Assembly (NCBI RefSeq): GCF_019649055.1
Contig: NW_026570480.1
Coordinates: forward strand, 23,209 to 87,208
Length of the DNA: 64,000 bases
Source: Paramacrobiotus metropolitanus
Lineage: Eukaryota > Tardigrada > Eutardigrada > Parachela > Macrobiotidae
Direction of reading: 5' to 3'
Shown: positions 22,969 to 32,830 of the stretch, in pieces
How the letters are laid out: every line of letters begins with the position of its first letter
How positions within the stretch are numbered: the stretch's first letter is position 1
The notes under the pieces: generated by a model
Seen by the model: only the letters and a program-made list of their open reading frames with translations
Databases searched by the model: none
Told to the model about the DNA's origin: nothing
Program-made: the position numbers and the translations under genes

Positions 22969-24123
22969 TCATGCTCCGGAACGGGAATTAAGGAACATAA
23001 GCGTACGACCCGCGTTCACTTGTGCCTTTCCACGGCTTTTTTGTAAATCATGTCCGTTTTTCTTCGTTGACGGCGCAGATTTCCTCTGCCGCTGATCGGC
23101 CGCATGAAGCGACCGTGGAGGCGGTGCCGGTGCGTCTGTTGCATCTTCGGAGTCGTAAGGAGCTGTAGGACACGCACAGTTGCAACTAGGATATCCGTTC
23201 TCAACCACCGTGCAGCCGTAACCGTGGCACGTGACGCCCTGGCATGGAGAGCGCGACGGATAGGTTGTGGTGGGATTGCGCAGATACAGACTAGCCTGCA
23301 CCGAATTGCCGAGCGATAATCCCATGCCGTTGCCGGTGACCTGCGACTGGCCGACCACACTGTGATGCTGACCGTCGCTGGAGCTGTTGGATCGGCTGTT
23401 CTGGTTGCTCTGTAGGACACCGGTCATCGCGTTACCCGATGCACTAACGTAATTATTGCCGGAGGCGGACGCTGGTTTGGCGGTTACCAAAGGGTCATAC
23501 TGCAGACCGGAGTTGGCGCTGCCAAAAATATTCAGCGTTGTGCCGGAGGCCAGAGTCTGTGATTGGCCCACAGAGTTGTGGTTCCCATCGTCTAGGGCGG
23601 TGGCTTGCTGAATATCTAGCTGGACCTGTCCATCGGTTGCGCCGCCCCTTGCGGTGGATCCACTTGAGCCGCCGGTGTCACCTGTAAATGCATCGTCGTT
23701 AGATCGAAAAACACACTTCTCTTTTAAAATACTATACAATCTTGTCTCGTAATTTCCAGAGAAAATAAAAATTCCCGGGTTGACGCCAGACTTCACACTA
23801 CGGCACGTCACACCACACTAGTTGCGCTCCACAGGCATCTGTCATGGCTAATGCATGTCAGATATCGATCGAAATGATAAACTATCCATATAAATTATAA
23901 AGTGGTAAATACCTCCTATATATACTTAAATAGCCTCCTATATATTGTTGAGAAATTTGCCATTGTGGTAGACGCAGTATAGTGTCAATCGTTCATAGCG
24001 CAACTCGACTTCGAGTTTACATACTTCGATTTATCTAGAACTTTACGAGAGACATTACGAGACAAGCTTGTACATACCGAAAGCAAGGTGCAGACAGGTG
24101 ACAGCAGTGAAGCTAGCGACAGA
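22969..24123 (-). CDS. QN/Cys family secreted protein, copy C, start not found
   Basis: Exon 2 (22969-23681) is intact: acceptor CAG, DTGGSSGSTARGG, repeat 1 (LDDGNHNSVGQSQTL), repeat 2 (SDGQHHSVVGQSQVTGNG), Cys module C-x4-C-x4-C-x9-C-x-C-x-C, and a tail with DQRQRK. The expected 46-nt signal exon was searched for upstream. A 46-nt stretch at 24078-24123 ends in a GTATGT donor in the right phase and reads as a signal-like SVASFTAVTCLHLAFG, but its first codon is TCT, not ATG. Either the start codon is lost or the true first exon lies elsewhere. Copies of the shared upstream motif lie further out at 24309-24330 (degenerate) and 24559-24577. Confidence 0.6.
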
Positions 24124-24308
24124 TGTGGCTTCGTTATTCGTTCTTATTTCTGTGTTAAAGAAAGACCAGAGAACGCTTACATCGAATTGGTAAATGTCGT
24201 TTTTTAAAGAAACGTTTGGTGGCTTATATTTCAGTTGTCCACTATCGGAAGCTTAGTTGTGTAATGCTAATTTGTGGATACAAAAGCAGTCAAATAAGTC
24301 ACAGCGTT

Positions 24309-24330
24309 GTCTTTCTTTGTTCTGTTAGCC
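24309..24330 (-). promoter_or_regulatory. Degenerate shared upstream motif near copy C
   Basis: In gene sense reads GGCTAACAGAACAAAGAAAGAC, about 190 bp before the candidate signal exon of copy C. It sits in a block (about 24240-24480) repeated at about 24480-24760. Confidence 0.35.
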
Positions 24331-24484
24331 GCTTCCAGCGGTACATGGATACATTCATCGTGACGAAAGTTTAAGCAAGTCGTTATGTCAACAGCTAACA
24401 TGCAATAAAAAATACGCCATTCATCATACGTAATCGGGCTGATGGATGATGTACACGCACAAAATAATGTTTGGTGTATCAATC

Positions 24485-24510
24485 TAGCGCGGCACGCGCG
24501 TGCCGCGCTA
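24485..24510. repeat. 26-bp perfect GC-rich palindrome
   Basis: TAGCGCGGCACGC is followed directly by its reverse complement with no spacer. It stands out in AT-rich flanks and lies at the junction of two duplicated upstream blocks. Confidence 0.85.
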
Positions 24511-24558
24511 TGCTACAAAACCAGTTACAATTAAAAGCAAAAATATAAGCGACAGCGT

Positions 24559-24577
24559 TGACGTTCTTTGATCTGTC
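24559..24577 (-). promoter_or_regulatory. Shared QN/Cys upstream motif, second copy at the C locus
   Basis: In gene sense reads GACAGATCAAAGAACGTCAA. Flanks (ACAGCGTTG before, AACCGC and CAGCGG after, on the plus strand) match those of the 24309 site, showing duplication of the whole block. Confidence 0.45.
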
Positions 24578-25144
24578 AACCGCTAACAGCGGCAAACTCT
24601 TTGTACCGGTAATCACGTCAAAAACAGAATGGCCGCATTCTGTTGCAAACAAACTAGTACGAGTATTTTGGCTCTCAGTGCTCATGTAGGTAACGGTAGG
24701 TCGCGCTGGAGCGGTAAACGAGTGCGTTATGTAACGTACTGTATGTGTCAATTTACCCTGGTTCTGCAGTAGAAACTTTGCAGAAGACTGACAGAAGACT
24801 AGAACTTCTATGGCGCGACATACATAGGTATTATGTTTTACGAGTTATACGAGTATCTGTGCGCTTGTACGTTTGTTCCTTGTTGTATTAGCGATGACGT
24901 TTTCCACCTGTGTTCTTACAGGATTGCTTCTGATCAGAAGCTGCGCTTCGTCAAAACAATTCTGGAGCCTCGTACGGATATAAATGAATTTTGTTATGTA
25001 AAAAATAAAATTTTTATGCATTACGTGCCCATCACAGGCATCAAATGCAAAACAAATCATTGCGGCGGTGTCAGGTCTGTGACATCTTGCTGATCTTAGT
25101 GCCTATACATTGGTACAACCAAAAAACGTTTACGCCTTGTTGAG

Positions 25145-25407
25145 AGAATTACGGAGCTTTAGCGTGTAACCGATTGTCGCTTGTGCCATTCCTCGAATCT
25201 TTTGTGCACGATGGTCGTTTTTGATAGTAGATTCCCCGGGTCTTCTCGTCGCTGATCAAGGCGCGAGCCTTCCGCTGCGGGAGGCGAATTCGAAGGTGCG
25301 AGTGCCGATGCATATGTTGTGTAATAGCAAGGTTCAAAGGCGTAGTTGAAGTTGAAAATGAAATAGTTCGTTCTGCGATACACTGACAGTAACAGGAATC
25401 TGCATCT
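25145..25407 (-). pseudogene. QN/Cys family fragment G: Cys module and tail only
   Basis: Reading left, it encodes SCYCQC, then a linker with YASALAPS and a tail with LDQRRED, the same order as the end of copy D. Nothing of the N-terminal half remains. It stops at about 25407, where the head of fragment F begins on the opposite strand, so the two are joined head-to-break in inverted orientation. Confidence 0.65.
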
Positions 25408-26270
25408 TCAGTCAGCTTGACACGGGTGGATCAAGCGGATCATCCGGAAGTGGTGGAGCGTACATTGGAAAGGTGCAGTTAAACATTCAGCAAGCAACCG
25501 CACTGGACAACGGCAACCACAACTCGGTGGGCCAATCACACAACCTCGTCTCCGGCACAACGCTGCGGCAGCAGCAGCTCCAGCTTACAATATGACCTTG
25601 CGGTGACCGCCACCTTAGCGTTCACCTCGCGCAGTAACTATGTTAATACCAATGGTAACTCGATTACCGCCATCCTGCAGAACAACCAGAACAGCCAATC
25701 CAACAGTACCAGTAATGGCCAGCATCACGGTGTGGTCAGTCAGTCGCAGGTCAACGGCAACGGCACGGGAATATCCCTGAGTAATTCAGCCTCGGGAAGT
25801 CTGTATCTGCGCAATCCCACCTCATCCGACACGATCTCCCGGTCCCTGTGGCAATATACATAATGTGCTACGGCTACGCATCCATATACGATTGTACGGG
25901 GGGTGCCAATGGATATCCATGCTACTGTTCTTGTGAATGTCGATGAGTAATTCGGCCAGTGGTAGTCTGTATCTGTTCAATCCCACTATAACCCAACGCT
26001 ATATAACGGCACCTTTTGGCTGCAGATTTGCTGCTACCTGCTACGGCGCCCGTTGCGTGCCGGTTAACAATGGCCCCGATGGCTGCTGGTGTTCCTGTTA
26101 GTCAGTATCAACTCCTCCCATCACGGACACAACATATCCAACGGCAGCCATCAGCGGCGGATCGATAATTAGAAATGGTCAGAATGTTCTAAAGAGTGGG
26201 AATAAAATGCCATCGAATGCGCAAAATGGCCATACGGCGCTGCCCCGTAATTTCCGTAAGAAAGGAAAAT
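25408..26270 (+). pseudogene. QN/Cys family pseudogene F, internally duplicated
   Basis: Starts exactly at the exon 2 border (DTGGSSGSSGSGG) with no signal exon. Repeat 1 is present, a deletion shifts the frame near 25565, and repeat 2 and the SNSASGSLYLRNP block are readable at 25603-25860 before a stop. The first Cys module follows (CYGY to CYCSC, 25865-25935). At about 25938 the sequence jumps back to SNSASGSLYLFNP and runs through a second Cys module (CYGARCVPVNNGPDGCWCSC) to a stop, then a tail like that of copy B. It looks like a recombinant of two copies. Confidence 0.75.
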
Positions 26271-26466
26271 TTCCATCCCCTGGTACATGGTGTAGTTCGT
26301 GCTTACTTTTATCTGCTGGAACATGCTATGTTCTACCCACGTTTCACAATGCAATAATGAATGTTCAACGAGTTGTGGTGACTTGACTAGCCTAGCATAT
26401 TTGATGTTCTTCAACCGATAAGGATATGTGAGAGTGCCCGTTTACGGGCTTGGCTACTCGAAAATA

Positions 26467-26485
26467 AATCAATCAATCAATCAAT
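26467..26485. repeat. AATC microsatellite
   Basis: Nearly five AATC units, just after an AATAAA at 26464 that could have served pseudogene F. Confidence 0.7.
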
Positions 26486-26701
26486 GCGCGGTTAATAAAA
26501 TTTAGGTCATTGTTATGCGCTACGACAACCGAGGCGCACAGCTATTTCGTAAAAATTATTAATATTAATGGTGCTGTGTGGTGAAATAATCTTTAAGGCT
26601 GTAAAAATGATTTAATGTTGGCCAAGTCTAATTTCAATCTGCATGTCGCCCTTTCGTCTGAACTCGTCCATATTTATAATACCGTACTATTAATAAAACC
26701 G

Positions 26702-27736
26702 TCATCGTCTTGGATTAACACCAGTAGACGCCGAATTTCCTGCTCTTTCGTCAACCGGTACCGATGGTTGGACGCTATTCGGTTCGCGTCTGCGGTAACA
26801 TCCCATTAACTTGCTGACCGCATTGTGCATTTCCGGGCTGCCCCAGTTGAATAGAAAGGGGTTAACCGCCGAGAGACAATATCCCATCCAGTACGTCACC
26901 GTGAAAAAATCATAATTGTAGTATCCCGTACTCATCGACAGTGCTTCGTAAGCAAAATACGGCCCAAACATGACGATCAGCGCGGCCATCAGCAGTGACA
27001 GCAGGACATACACCTGATGCTCTTTCTTGGCCCTCTGCACTTCTCTCCACGTGGGCACTGTGCTGGTAGCGCTGATGCGGCGCGCACCCCGCCGTCTCCA
27101 TATCTGCCATGTGGTCCCGCAATACGCCACAACGGTCGTCAAAGCGGGTGTCCAGTATAAAAAGATTAATTGGTAAAAGCAGCTGGCGTACGACGGGTGC
27201 AGCCACGGATCCCAGTAGCATTCGTGGCGATCTTCGTTAATACCAAAGTACAGTCTGTAAAACGTCAACGAGGGTACAATCAAACCATTACTAAACACCC
27301 AGATGCCCAACACAGCTAACTGCGATTTCATACGCGTATGGTGCCGGTTGTAAGAAACCGGAAAGGCCACGGCCCATAAACGGTCCACAGAGATGGTTTG
27401 CAGCGTCAGCATCATAATGGAGGTGCTCAGGAAGTCGAAGTACATCCAGACGGTACAGAGCGCGTAACTCCAGGGCCAGTAGTTGTAGTAGGTGAACACG
27501 GCGTAGCTGGTCATTCCCATGGTCCCGGTTAAGAAATCTGCAACAGCCAGGTTGAAGAGGTAGTAGTTGAAGGCGGTGCGGGCCTGTCGGTCAGCAAAGA
27601 ATTCGCAGATGACGAGAAAGTTGGCCGATATCGTGATGGTTATAACGATGGAGATTAGCGTGATTTCCCACCAGGAGCCGGTTGGGACGGTTTGATCCGT
27701 TGTGATATTGGACGTCGTGTTATTGACAAGTGACAT
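26702..27736 (-). CDS. Class A GPCR, aminergic/muscarinic-like, copy 2
   Basis: 344 residues, ATG at 27736 (MSLVNNTTSNITT). Same architecture as 20603-21637: NLAVADFL in TM2, C-x2-W-x3-D in TM3, DRL, MFGPYF in TM6, NPFLF in TM7, and the same C-terminal tail ending VNPRR. Differences are scattered substitutions with no frame break, so both copies look functional. Its position, 3' to 3' with a QN/Cys copy, mirrors copy 1 beside copy B and shows that gene pair was duplicated together. Ligand unknown. Confidence 0.85.
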   Translation of the reverse strand: MSLVNNTTSNITTDQTVPTGSWWEITLISIVITITISANFLVICEFFADRQARTAFNYYLFNLAVADFLTGTMGMTSYAVFTYYNYWPWSYALCTVWMYFDFLSTSIMMLTLQTISVDRLWAVAFPVSYNRHHTRMKSQLAVLGIWVFSNGLIVPSLTFYRLYFGINEDRHECYWDPWLHPSYASCFYQLIFLYWTPALTTVVAYCGTTWQIWRRRGARRISATSTVPTWREVQRAKKEHQVYVLLSLLMAALIVMFGPYFAYEALSMSTGYYNYDFFTVTYWMGYCLSAVNPFLFNWGSPEMHNAVSKLMGCYRRREPNSVQPSVPVDERAGNSASTGVNPRR

Positions 27737-27907
27737 TTTTGTAGCCGATTGATTCCGAGAGCGTCTTTCATTAGACTGGGTGCAATTCCTTATGTCCGCT
27801 ATTACCACGAGATATTTTATGTAACGTAATCGGTTCTAATAGCTCGGTCGCTTGATCGGAAAAGTCTGACCAAAATCTTGAGACGACAAAATCTTTTTCT
27901 TAGAATG

Positions 27908-28010
27908 ACAACGGGTAAGGTGTATTTATACGCTAATACGTGTATTTATATATACACCTTACTCGTTGTATTTATACGCTGATAAATACAACGGGTAAGG
28001 TGTATTTATC
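27908..28010. repeat. Direct and inverted repeats upstream of GPCR copy 2
   Basis: GGGTAAGGTGTATTTAT occurs at about 27911 and 27991, and GTATTTATACGCT occurs twice between; AAGGTGTAT and ATACACCTT form inverted arms. The matching place upstream of copy 1 (near 21825) has a single diverged unit, so the array expanded after duplication. Confidence 0.6.
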
Positions 28011-29048
28011 TCGTCTGACGTAGTTTGCATTATTAAAATATCACTCACATTTACACAGCGGACGTTGCATCGTTTACTTGGAGCCAGGTCCTTGCCCAGT
28101 TTTCAATCGAACTCAGCAGTGCTTATGCTTTACCAAAACAACAGCCACGAGGCATAATGCAACACTCCAGGATTTCCTTCGAAAATTGCCATGACGTACG
28201 TTAGTGTTGTGTCAATCGAATTGTCACGTCAACATTCGCGCTATGTAGAGTCCTCAAACTTTAATACAATACTTACGTATGTTTGGCTCGGCAAATTTAT
28301 TACTTATCATAAGAGGTTAATAGTTATAAGTAAATCTAAAGACTCGTAGTTATAATCTGACGCACAGACATTTTCTTCATTTGCGAACTGGAGCATATAT
28401 GCATGAACGAACCATTACAGATCAGCACCGAGTTTTAGGTAATTAAGCAAGTAGAAATTAAAAATGCATGAAGGATTGTCATTAGCCGAAATGTGCAAGT
28501 ATTCGACCGGTGGAGGGGAAATGTGTGTCGGTCAATGTCAGACCGGCTTACGGTCTTGGAAAGTGTTGCGAACCGTCAAGAAAACTATACGACGTACTAG
28601 TGAAATTATCTTTGTTTAATTTATATTGTCTTTGCGTTTTGGCGGCAGTAATTGTCCTTGCCAAAACAATGAACTGGATAGAGAAACTGTACTCGCAGAC
28701 AACTGTGACACCTCAGTTATGGCTTTTCGACGTTTTCAAAAACGGTTTTCTCAGCACCATTTTCTCTGGATGTGCAAATGATTCTTTGATACCTTGTACC
28801 GGGTCTTTTCCCTTAACGGCTATCTCGCATTTTTATTCGTAAATACGCCAAGCAGACATTTTCAGAGCAAAAGGGATCGGCAAGCAAAATGAAACAGCAC
28901 ACACATCTATAGCAAAACTGAGAGATTAAATCGATAATTTTTATTTTGAAGCGCTTTTGTATTACTAATAAGTTAATTACGTTTAGGTTGCTTAACATGC
29001 ATTGTATATTGTAGAGCGATGAGGATTCCTATCCTGAAAAACTTTATA

Positions 29049-29945
29049 TTATATACATATACATATTATTCCTGAACTATTCGGATTCCTTAGCCTTGCA
29101 AGGAAATAAATACTGTACAGGTTCTTTTGTAGCCCGTGATCCTTTCTGCTGGCCTGTCCGCCGGGTTTTCTCTGTCGCTGATCAATTTGTGAGTCTTTTG
29201 CTGCGTTAGGCGATGGTGCGAGTGCCGATGCATACGTTGAGAAATAGTAAAAAGTAGTAGTGGAAGGAGTTGTTTCTGTAAAACACTGACAGTAGCAGGA
29301 ATTCTCACTCTCGACCAACTGACAACCGCCCCATCCGGTATTGTAATAGCAGGAAAGACCGTTACAAGGAAATCGTGACGTCGGGGTAGTAGTGGGATTG
29401 CGCAGGTACAGGCTACCTGAGGCTGAATTGCTCATCGACATTCCCGTGCCGTTGCCGGTGGCCTGCGATTGGCTAACCACACTGTGATGCTGGCCGTCGC
29501 TGGTGCTGTTGGATTGGCTGTTCTCGTTGTTCTGCAGGGCACCGGTCACTGCGCTACCATTGGCATTAACGTAATTACTGCCGAAGGCGGACGCGGGGTG
29601 GGCGGTGACCGTAGGGTCATACTGCAGACTGGAGCTGCTGCTGCCACCGAAGTTTAGGGTTGTGCCGGAGACGAGGTTCTGTGATTGGCCTACCGAGTTC
29701 TGGTTACCGTTGTCCAGGGCGGTTGCTTGTTGACTGTTTAACTGGACTTGGCCGTTCGTCGCTCCTCCGCTCGCGGATGATCCACTTGAACCGCCGGTAT
29801 CACCTATCAAAAACAGCGAGAAAAAAATTAAGAAGATTTAATTGTGGAGCAATAAACGTTCATTACTTCTAGAACAAGCGAGCAAACTTCTATACTTACC
29901 CAAAACCAGTGGCAAAAAGCCGAGAATTAGCGGAAAAAACTGCAT
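29049..29945 (-). CDS. QN/Cys family secreted protein, copy D
   Basis: Exon 1 (29900-29945, 46 nt): ATG, signal peptide MQFFPLILGFLPLVLG, donor GTAAGT. Exon 2 (29049-29803): acceptor TAG, DTGGSSGSSASGGATNGQV. Total 801 nt, 266 residues. Repeat 1: LDNGNQNSVGQSQNL; repeat 2: SDGQHHSVVSQSQATGNG. Cys module C-x4-C-x8-C-x8-C-x-C-x-C, then a Thr/Tyr linker, YASALAPSPN, DQRQRK and a tail. The signal peptide is nearly identical to that of copy B, and the intron is 96 bp against 94 bp. The shared upstream motif lies at 30106-30125. Confidence 0.85.
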
Positions 29946-30105
29946 CGTTGCTATCGTAAACAAAGAAAACGGAAAAGTTTTAATGCAATCGATGTTTTTG
30001 ATCGACCGTTTCCGAGTAAATGTGCACTGCCTTTTATACAAGAAGTGGAGAAATCACTACACTTCCTACTGGCAAGTACGATGGCAGTTAACAAGTGAGA
30101 GTTTT

Positions 30106-30125
30106 CTGACGTTCTTTGATCTGTT
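30106..30125 (-). promoter_or_regulatory. Shared QN/Cys upstream motif, copy D
   Basis: In gene sense AACAGATCAAAGAACGTCAG, identical over 20 bases to the copy B site, about 161-180 bp before the ATG. Confidence 0.6.
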
Positions 30126-30592
30126 CGTCGCTGCTAATGGCGTATTCGTTGTGCCGGAAGTGAACTTCCATCGTGAGACTTGCAAATAGCGCGTACCACA
30201 TAACCGCGACATTCTGTAACCGCTAATCGAGGCGGTGTACTTAAATTTATTGTTTTCCCGCTACAGTTGTAATTTAATCCTCAAACACTGCTTTCTCAGT
30301 TTTCCCATTCGCCGCCATAGGTCAAGGAAGTCAGAAATGATACAAGCGGTAACTCGGTACGGATGCGCCAAATTCGCATCATTTTAAAAGTTCAGGGTCG
30401 GTTCGCTCGCTAATAAAGTGAAAGCTATGAAGTTTTCACGCAAGAAAGTGTTGAAACATTCATAAAAAATGTTGAAAATACAGTAAACCTGACTTTTCAA
30501 CGTTTTGTTGCCCCTTTGAGATTACGAAACCGTGCTTCCGGTACGGTTCGAAAAGAAAACAGTCAATTAATCTTAAAAGTTATAATACCGGT

Positions 30593-30611
30593 CACAGATC
30601 AAAGAACAGAG
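30593..30611 (+). promoter_or_regulatory. Shared QN/Cys upstream motif, pseudogene H
   Basis: CACAGATCAAAGAACAGAG, about 175-190 bp before the ATG at 30785; a TATAAAAT-like box follows near 30711. Confidence 0.5.
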
Positions 30612-30784
30612 CAATACAGTAAATTGTGCCGATTCATTTCCCATTATACTGGCTGTCGGCTGCAATTGCGCACTTTTCTGATAGTCTTTTAGGTGTAAAT
30701 CAGCTACAAATATAAAATATGAGCCCGTCCCAGAAACGAGTAAACACTGTATTCGAGCAGTACCTAGACTGCGCTTAATAACGC

Positions 30785-30830
30785 ATGAAGTGGATTCTTT
30801 TTCTTTTGTTCACAGCACTATGTCCTAGTG
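30785..30830 (+). pseudogene. QN/Cys family pseudogene H: orphan signal exon
   Basis: ATG plus exactly 46 nt encoding MKWILFLLFTALCPS, the same exon length and phase as copies B and D. The next bases are GATGC where GTATG is expected, so the splice donor is mutated. A LINE tail starts 51 bp later. A scrap of repeat 1 (LDSGSYHSVGNSD) at about 31950-32000 may be the rest of this gene beyond the insertion. Confidence 0.6.
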
Positions 30831-30880
30831 GATGCAACAAGCGAGAATACACTTTGCCCCAGAAAAATGCCTATGAGCTA

Positions 30881-31640
30881 GACAAGACAAGACAAGACAA
30901 CTTTATTCCCCCAGATTTCCTCTGGCAGGGGCACACCATGCGTTGTGCCGTATGATTAGGTTTAAAATCATAGCTTTTGCAGAACAAACATCGATGATGT
31001 CAAGAAAATAATATCAAACATAACAAGTTAACAATGTAAAACGTAAAACAAAAGGCGATGTAAAACATGATGTACGTAAAACAAAAGGAAGGTGAGTTTA
31101 TGGATTCAACTGCATTTTAGTTGCAGAAAGCTTTACATAGGCAGCAGTAACAATTCGCCGCAAAATACTTTGCGGCTATCTTTCAAGATCTGGTTAAAAA
31201 AATTGCTTAAACAAAAGAACAGCGTTTTATCGTGCTCCGTCGGCGTGTCCTTTCTTCGTAGTAAGTTCTGCATTGTTTCCACTAGCTCGCCATCCGGTAT
31301 TGAAAGTTCATGGACAGCTAGTCGCTCTTTTAGTTTTTCCCTGTGTGGAAAGTATCCCGGACATTCATTCAGTGCATGATACTCGTCTTCCACAACCTCA
31401 CAGAAGTTACATATCCGCTCCTCTCGTGACAAACCGTTCCATCTTCCTGTCTCCACAGCAAGATAGTGACCGGAAGTCAACATTTTTACCCAGTTTCCGC
31501 TTATTATCACAGGCATCGTTTTCAACAAGTCCACTTCTCCGCTTACCGGTAGACGCTGAAATAAAAAATGCAACCTGCTGCTCCTGGCAGCGTTATCCTG
31601 TACCGACTTAAATAGATTCACCCGGAATGTTTTCTCGAGT
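30881..31640 (-). mobile_element. 5'-truncated LINE (non-LTR retrotransposon) tail
   Basis: The minus-strand frame ending at 31133 encodes the C-terminal part of a LINE polyprotein: RLHFLFQRLPVSGEVDLL, then a zinc-knuckle-like ERICNFCEVVEDEYHALNEC, then a region with HDKTLFFCLSNFFNQIL. The 3' untranslated part runs to 30900 and ends in a (GACAA)4 microsatellite next to AATAAAG, as LINE tails often do. Reverse transcriptase and endonuclease are absent, so it is a dead 5'-truncated copy, inserted within QN/Cys pseudogene H. Confidence 0.7.
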
Positions 31641-31949
31641 CTCTATGATACTCAGAATTTCGCTCGCCGCACCACAGTAACTGCAAAGACAAACTATAAA
31701 CTTAATCCGTTTCTCTTTTCTGTTGAAATTTTCAATAACTTCAGGTGCTTAAACGTCGATACAACTATGTATGTACATATATGTGAACACAATAATTACT
31801 AATTTTCCGATTTTTCCTGCATAAGTTTGATACACCTGCCAATTACACCTGATTAAACGTTATATCTGGGTGATATACGTTTGATGTAAGTCCACTGGAA
31901 CATCGGTTCAAGGATCAGCAACCAGCGGGCAAGTTGATCTCAATAATTA

Positions 31950-32000
31950 GCCATCATCGTCGCTGGACAGTGGAAGCTACCACTCGGTGGGCAATTCTGA
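31950..32000 (+). pseudogene. Short QN/Cys repeat 1 remnant
   Basis: Encodes LDSGSYHSVGNSD, recognisable as the LDNGSHNSVGQSQ core. Possibly the displaced continuation of pseudogene H. Confidence 0.45.
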
Positions 32001-32239
32001 TTTCTATTCGGCCAAGCTAGCAAGCAGTTGTAAATTTACTGTTACCGCCCGGCGGGCGCCCGCCATGCCCGACTTATTTTCTCCGCTCTGTTGTTTTTCT
32101 GAAGCCAGATAAAAAGAGGTTTCTGTGCAAGGAAAGGGAACCGGCAAGCGCGCACGTTCCGTCGGTCCTCAGCCGAGAACTTCCACTTGTCGTTTTCTGC
32201 TTGACGATCAAAGACAATATATGAGTAGCAACACGTAAT

Positions 32240-32830
32240 CCCCATGCATCCATAACCGTAACCAGTGACGCCCTAGCAAGGAAACTGTCACGACTTGAGG
32301 TAGCGGCATAATACATTAACGATGAACCGCCACTGAGGGCGTAAACAACCAACTGATTGTTGTCAACAGGACAACAAGGGCATACTCCTATCGCAGTTCC
32401 CATGCTAGACGGAAAACACACAGAGGTTACTAAAGGTCACTATAGCACAACACAGTCTCGTGACATCAGTGCCAGTGCACTACGCCACAGAAATCGTGTT
32501 GGATCGATAGTGTTCTTGGTCGCATTGACCAGATATAAACTACCACTGGCCGAACTACTCTAATTGTAAAACGTTCCTGTGCCGTTGCCGATGAACAGTG
32601 ACTGGGCGGCCACATTGTGATTTTGATCATAGCGCCACCAGTGGCGTAAAGGAAGTAACTTCCGGAGATGGACGCTGATTTGGTGATTACTAATGGGTCA
32701 TACCGAAGACTGGAGGTGCTGTGCCATAATGTTGAACGCTGGGGCGGTGTCCTGACGTGTGGTTAACGAAACTGTGGCTACCAAACAGAGTGGACGTGTA
32801 CTGTACCGCTTATCTGGAGCTATAACTGAT
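32240..32830 (-). pseudogene. QN/Cys family pseudogene E
   Basis: On the minus strand, SLRYDPLVITKSASISGSYF (about 32640-32720) matches the LQYDP block and SSSASGSLYLVNAT (about 32490-32560) matches the post-repeat block, but in different frames with stops between. The repeats are shortened and the Cys module is barely readable. This is the most decayed recognisable copy. Confidence 0.6.

Noticed and set aside
28510-28842. 110-codon frame with a hydrophobic middle
   Set aside because: GTG start, lies in diverged duplicated intergenic DNA, no conserved counterpart at 22.4-22.7 kb.
17423-30125. Interpretation of the Gln/Asn repeats as bacterial curli transferred into an animal
   Set aside because: Introns, TATA boxes and a eukaryotic signal exon are integral to the genes; only a loose spacing analogy to curlin exists.
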